Source of the DNA: Flavobacterium sp. J27
Lineage (GTDB): Bacteria > Bacteroidota > Bacteroidia > Flavobacteriales > Flavobacteriaceae
DNA: 64,000 bases
Assembly: GCF_004303025.1 (NCBI RefSeq)
Contig: NZ_PJQW01000005.1
Location: 2,611 to 66,610, forward strand
Reading direction: 5' to 3'
Position numbers and translations under genes: made by a program. Positions within the stretch are counted from its first letter, which is position 1. Each line of letters begins with the position of its first letter. The notes beneath the pieces were generated by a model that was not told the DNA's origin, searched no databases, and was given only the letters and a program-made list of their open reading frames with translations. Positions 60,719 through 64,000 of this stretch are shown here, in pieces.

Positions 60719-60723
60719 AAACA

Positions 60724-61716
60724 ATGTCAATAAAAAATGTTCGCTTAGAAGTAATGCAGTTTTTGGAAAAGAAAATTGATTCTTTTGTAGAAGAATTTTT
60801 AATTCCAGTTGAAAAAATTTGGCAACCTACTGATTTACTCCCAAATTCACAAAATGAAAATTTCTTTGATGAAGTAACCGAATTAAGAGAAATTGCCAAA
60901 GATTTACCATATGATTTTTGGGTGGTTTTAGTGGGAGATACTATTACTGAAGAAGCTTTACCTACTTATGAATCATGGTTAATGGAAGTAGAAGGTGTAA
61001 ACCAAGAAAATGGTGGAAATGGTTGGAGTAAATGGGTTAGACAATGGACAGGAGAGGAAAATCGTCATGGAGATACACTAAATAAATATTTATATTTATC
61101 TGGTCGGGTAAACATGAGAGAAGTTGAAATGACTACCCAACATTTAATTAATGATGGATTTGATATTGGAACTAGTAACGACCCTTACAAAAATTTTGTA
61201 TATACTAGTTTTCAGGAATTAGCAACTTATATTTCTCATAATAGAGTAGCCCAAATGGCTAAAAAATTTGGCGATAACAAATTAGCTAAAATGTGCCGTT
61301 TAATTGCTGGTGATGAAATGCGTCATCATCAAGCTTATAGTACTTTTGTAAACAAAATTTTTGAAGTAGATCCAAGTGAAATGATGCTGGCTTTTCAACA
61401 CATGATGAAACATAAAATTACCATGCCAGCTCATTTTTTAAGAGAATCTGGACAAAAAATAAGCACTGCTTTTGAACAATTCTCAGATGCTGCACAAAGA
61501 ATCGGTGTTTATACTGCAAATGATTATGTAGACATCATGCAAAAGCTAATTGACAAATGGCAAATTGATAAGATCACAAACCTTACTGACGAAGCAGAAA
61601 AAGCCAGAGATTATTTAATGAAACTACCGGCAAGAATGGCTCGTATTTCAGAAAGATTAGTGGTGCCTGAAACCAGTCATGTCTTTAAATGGGTACAACC
61701 TGCATTGGTAAAATAA
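60724..61716 (+). CDS. Acyl-ACP desaturase (ferritin-like di-iron)
   Basis: Soluble enzyme that puts a cis double bond into acyl-ACP. The di-iron ligands are in the two EExxH-type helices, TGEENRHGDTLNKYLYLSG (about residue 118) and IAGDEMRHHQAYSTFVNKIF (about 205), together with helix Glu residues before them. The length of 330 residues is similar to plant stearoyl-ACP desaturase and bacterial DesA1-type proteins. It follows plsC by 5 nt, which supports a membrane-lipid role. Confidence 0.93.
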   Translation: MSIKNVRLEVMQFLEKKIDSFVEEFLIPVEKIWQPTDLLPNSQNENFFDEVTELREIAKDLPYDFWVVLVGDTITEEALPTYESWLMEVEGVNQENGGNGWSKWVRQWTGEENRHGDTLNKYLYLSGRVNMREVEMTTQHLINDGFDIGTSNDPYKNFVYTSFQELATYISHNRVAQMAKKFGDNKLAKMCRLIAGDEMRHHQAYSTFVNKIFEVDPSEMMLAFQHMMKHKITMPAHFLRESGQKISTAFEQFSDAAQRIGVYTANDYVDIMQKLIDKWQIDKITNLTDEAEKARDYLMKLPARMARISERLVVPETSHVFKWVQPALVK

Positions 61717-61748
61717 ATTCTTTTTTAAATAAAAGAGACAAATAAGCC

Positions 61749-62441
61749 TTGAAAGAAATAATAGATTTAAGTCAGGAAATATATTCTGGAATGCCTGTTT
61801 TTAATGGGCTTCCAGAAGTTTCTTTTACTGTACATGCAACGCATGAACAATGGAATGGAGAACAGAATGCAAAAACAAGTACACCTAGTGTTTATAAACT
61901 AGAATTAGGAGAACACACAGGAACCCATGTTGATGCCTTAAATCATATGGGAAAAGAATTTTCAGCATCTTCAATTGATAAAATGCCTCTTTCTATGTTT
62001 TATACTGAAGGCATTTGTCTCAATTTTTCGCATAAAAAATTAAAAGAATTAATTACTGCCGAAGATATAGAAAGAGCTTGTGAAAAAGAAAAAATTGAAA
62101 TCAAAGAAGGCGATACAGTTTTGTTTTATACCAATCATTATAATGTGTATTTCGGAACTGAAAACTGGCCAAACGGTCCTGGTTTAACAGCAGAAGCAAC
62201 CCGATGGTTAGGCTCAAAAAAAATAGCTGCTTTTGGTGTGGAAACCATGTCCCCTGGAATACCTAAAGTAACCAATAGAGAAGTACATCAAATATGCGGC
62301 GAAATGGGTTTTACTCACTATGAAAACATGATTAATCTGGACCAATTGATCTCAAGAGGTCGTTTTCGTTTCATTGCCCTACCTTTAAAAATAAAAGGCG
62401 GAACTGGCTCACCAGTAAGAGCTATAGCCGTTTTTGAATAA
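61749..62441 (+). CDS. Cyclase family protein (kynurenine formamidase-like)
   Basis: Metal-dependent amidohydrolase of the swivelling cyclase fold. The metal motif is ELGEHTGTHVDALNHMGKE (His56, His60, Asp62), with downstream ETMSPGIPKVTNREVHQICGE. Members hydrolyse N-formylkynurenine or isatin, or close rings; the substrate here is unknown. The only plausible start is TTG (TTGAAAGAAATA, giving MKEIIDLSQEIYSG). The HD-domain gene follows after 15 nt. Confidence 0.9.
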   Translation: MKEIIDLSQEIYSGMPVFNGLPEVSFTVHATHEQWNGEQNAKTSTPSVYKLELGEHTGTHVDALNHMGKEFSASSIDKMPLSMFYTEGICLNFSHKKLKELITAEDIERACEKEKIEIKEGDTVLFYTNHYNVYFGTENWPNGPGLTAEATRWLGSKKIAAFGVETMSPGIPKVTNREVHQICGEMGFTHYENMINLDQLISRGRFRFIALPLKIKGGTGSPVRAIAVFE

Positions 62442-62456
62442 TAGAAATTAAAAGAT

Positions 62457-63101
62457 ATGTCTGTAATAGATACTACCATTCTTTTTGTAAAAGAACAACT
62501 CCAAAACGCTGAAGGCGGTCATGATTGGTTTCACATTGAAAGAGTGTATAAAAATGCATTACTATTGGCGAAAGAAGAAAACTGCAATCTAGAAATAGTA
62601 AAATTAGGCGCTTTATTACATGACATTGCTGATAGTAAATTTCATCATGGAGATGAAACCGTTGGTCCTAAAGTAGCGCGAGATTTTTTAGTTAGCCAAA
62701 ATGTTGCAGAAGAAACTATTACAGCTGTAATTGCCATTGTTGAAAATATTTCTTTTAAAGGAGGTAATTTTGAAAAAATATATACTTCAAAAGAATTAGA
62801 AATTATACAAGATGCTGACCGATTGGATGCTTTAGGTGCTATTGGAATAGCACGTACTTTTAATTATGGTGGTTTTAAAAATAGAGCCATTTATGATCCA
62901 AATATTCAACCTAATCTTAATATGAGTAAAGAAGAGTATAAGAAAAGTGAAGCGCCTACCTTAAATCATTTCTACGAAAAACTATTGCTTTTAAAAGATA
63001 AAATGAATACCAAAACGGGTAAAAAAATTGCTGCTGAAAGACATCACTTTATGGAACTATTTTTAGCTCAATTTTATGCCGAATGGGAAGGCGAAAAATA
63101 A
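62457..63101 (+). CDS. HD domain phosphohydrolase
   Basis: Metal-dependent phosphohydrolase. The HD ligands are in GHDWFHIERVYKNALLLA (His22/His26), LGALLHDIADSKFHH (His55, Asp56) and LEIIQDADRLDALGAIGIART (Asp near 121), as in the YedJ/YpgQ group that cleaves nucleotides. The length of 214 residues is typical. It probably shares a transcript with the cyclase-family gene and is closed by a strong bidirectional terminator. Confidence 0.93.
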   Translation: MSVIDTTILFVKEQLQNAEGGHDWFHIERVYKNALLLAKEENCNLEIVKLGALLHDIADSKFHHGDETVGPKVARDFLVSQNVAEETITAVIAIVENISFKGGNFEKIYTSKELEIIQDADRLDALGAIGIARTFNYGGFKNRAIYDPNIQPNLNMSKEEYKKSEAPTLNHFYEKLLLLKDKMNTKTGKKIAAERHHFMELFLAQFYAEWEGEK

Positions 63102-63103
63102 TG

Positions 63104-63135
63104 AAAAAAGCGGTTAAAAATATAACCGCTTTTTT
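63104..63135. terminator. Bidirectional terminator between the HD-domain and enoyl-CoA hydratase genes
   Basis: A 13-bp perfect stem, AAAAAAGCGGTTA / TAACCGCTTTTTT, with a six-base loop lies between convergent genes, providing T-runs in both directions. Confidence 0.93.
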
Positions 63136-63155
63136 ATGATATTAGATGTACTTTT

Positions 63156-63926
63156 TTATTTAAAGTTCGCTTTTCTTTTTTCTAAGAAAGCTGTGGTTCC
63201 TTCTTTAAAATCATCAGTTCCAAAACAAGCTCCAAAATTTTCAATTTCAACTTGATATCCATTGGTACCATCTTCAAAATTAGCATTAATAGCTTTAATG
63301 GCTTTAGCGATAGCAGTACTGGAGTTTTTAGTGATTTTTGCTGCAATTTCTTTCGCAAAAGAAAGTAATTCTGCTTGTTCTACCACATGGTTAACTAACC
63401 CATAATGCAGTGCTGCAGAGGCATCAATCATACTCGCTGTCATGATCATTTCCATCGCTCTTCCTTTTCCAACCAATTGTGTTAATCTTTGCGTTCCTCC
63501 ATAACCAGGAATTACTCCTAAAGTTACTTCTGGTAAGCCCATTTTAGCATTCGTTGAAGCAATTCTAAAATGACAAGCCATAGCTAATTCTAAACCGCCT
63601 CCTAAAGCAAAACCATTCACAGCCGCTAATACTGGTGTGGTTAAATTTTGTACAAAATCAAATAGTAGTTCTTGTCCTTTTGCGGCTAGTTTACCTCCTT
63701 CTGATACAGAAAAATTGGCAAACTCAGAAATATCTGCACCTGCAACAAAGGCTTTTTCTCCACTTCCTGTTAAAATAATAGCTTTTATTGCTATATCATC
63801 ATTTAACATCTTAAATGCTTCATGTAGTTCTAAAATGGTTGCTTTGTTTAAAGCATTTAATTTTTCTGGTCTGTTAATGGTAATAATAGCTAAGTTGTCT
63901 GATTTGTCAATTAAAATGTTTTCCAT
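63156..63926 (-). CDS. Enoyl-CoA hydratase/isomerase family protein
   Basis: Crotonase-fold enzyme adding water to trans-2-enoyl-CoA in fatty-acid or amino-acid breakdown. The oxyanion-hole segments are GEKAFVAGADISEFA (about residues 57-71) and NGFALGGGLELAMACHFRIAS (about 104-124); the catalytic Glu residues lie in LPEVTLGVIPGYGGTQRLTQLVG. The length of 256 residues is that of short-chain crotonases. The gene ends 20 nt from the bidirectional terminator. The last 74 nt of the window upstream of it hold no clear element. Confidence 0.95.
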   Translation of the reverse strand: MENILIDKSDNLAIITINRPEKLNALNKATILELHEAFKMLNDDIAIKAIILTGSGEKAFVAGADISEFANFSVSEGGKLAAKGQELLFDFVQNLTTPVLAAVNGFALGGGLELAMACHFRIASTNAKMGLPEVTLGVIPGYGGTQRLTQLVGKGRAMEMIMTASMIDASAALHYGLVNHVVEQAELLSFAKEIAAKITKNSSTAIAKAIKAINANFEDGTNGYQVEIENFGACFGTDDFKEGTTAFLEKRKANFK

Positions 63927-64000
63927 TTTTTGGTATGTTGTTTTTAAGTATTTTTATTCTAACTAATTTCTTGGTTTTCTGTTATTGGGAATGTTACAAA

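Noticed and set aside
1..64000. tRNA, rRNA, CRISPR arrays or prophage genes
   Set aside because: No cloverleaf-like GC-rich segments, no conserved rRNA blocks, no repeat-spacer structure and no phage structural or integrase genes were seen on either strand.

Overview
This is an AT-rich chromosomal stretch from a member of Bacteroidota, most likely a Flavobacteriaceae genome close to Flavobacterium. The signs are TonB-dependent receptors with an N-terminal CarboxypepD_reg domain, several secreted proteins ending in type IX secretion (T9SS) sorting domains, the gliding/T9SS lipoprotein SprE, a GLPGLI-family protein, and promoters of the Bacteroidota type (TAnnTTTG at -7). I see no rRNA, tRNA, CRISPR array, transposase or integrase. 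All domain calls were made by eye from the translated sequence, without database searches.

Layout. 1-8.9 kb (mostly minus strand): end of a T9SS cargo protein, a TonB receptor, bactofilin, SprE, an ACT-domain protein, YraN and an LD-carboxypeptidase. 9.0-11.1 kb: metG. 11.1-22.6 kb: the most interesting region. A tight minus-strand operon begins with two almost identical 68-residue secreted peptides. It continues with a SdpA-like anchored protein, a SdpB/HTTM integral membrane protein, a PadR regulator, a small membrane protein, an outer-membrane barrel, a GLPGLI protein, an ABC transporter (ATPase and permease) and a DCC-family thiol-disulfide oxidoreductase. Just upstream lie a FeeM/LuxI-like acyltransferase, a divergent PAS-LuxR regulator and a ThiF/E1-like enzyme. 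An 18-bp dyad with consensus ACTACCCTAAAGTGTAGT occurs four times around these promoters and ties them into one candidate regulon. I interpret this as an undescribed peptide maturation, export and signalling system, possibly a Bacteroidota analogue of the Bacillus sporulation-delaying-protein (SDP) toxin system.

22.7-37.2 kb: HAD phosphatase, CAT-like acetyltransferase, histone-deacetylase-like hydrolase, ssb and an SLC13 permease, then a tightly packed plus-strand operon from a GNAT-nitrilase fusion to an EamA exporter. That operon is interrupted by a 1.67-kb islet bounded by perfect 59-bp direct repeats. The islet lies in the 3' end of an NAD(P)-binding gene and supplies a replacement 3' end; it carries two small lipoproteins and an XRE regulator.

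37.2-46.5 kb: M13 and M4 metallopeptidases and a large Asp-box (BNR) repeat protein, the last two sharing a C-terminal module, then a SCO-family protein. 46.6-54.4 kb is a metal locus: feoA, feoB and a small Cys-rich tail protein, then mntR, an MntH-UspA fusion, a small lipoprotein and a divergent TonB receptor. 54.4-64 kb: PAS protein, lycopene cyclase, a diheme cytochrome with a CRTAC1-like T9SS cargo protein, bacilliredoxin, PlsC, acyl-ACP desaturase, a cyclase-family hydrolase, an HD phosphohydrolase and an enoyl-CoA hydratase.
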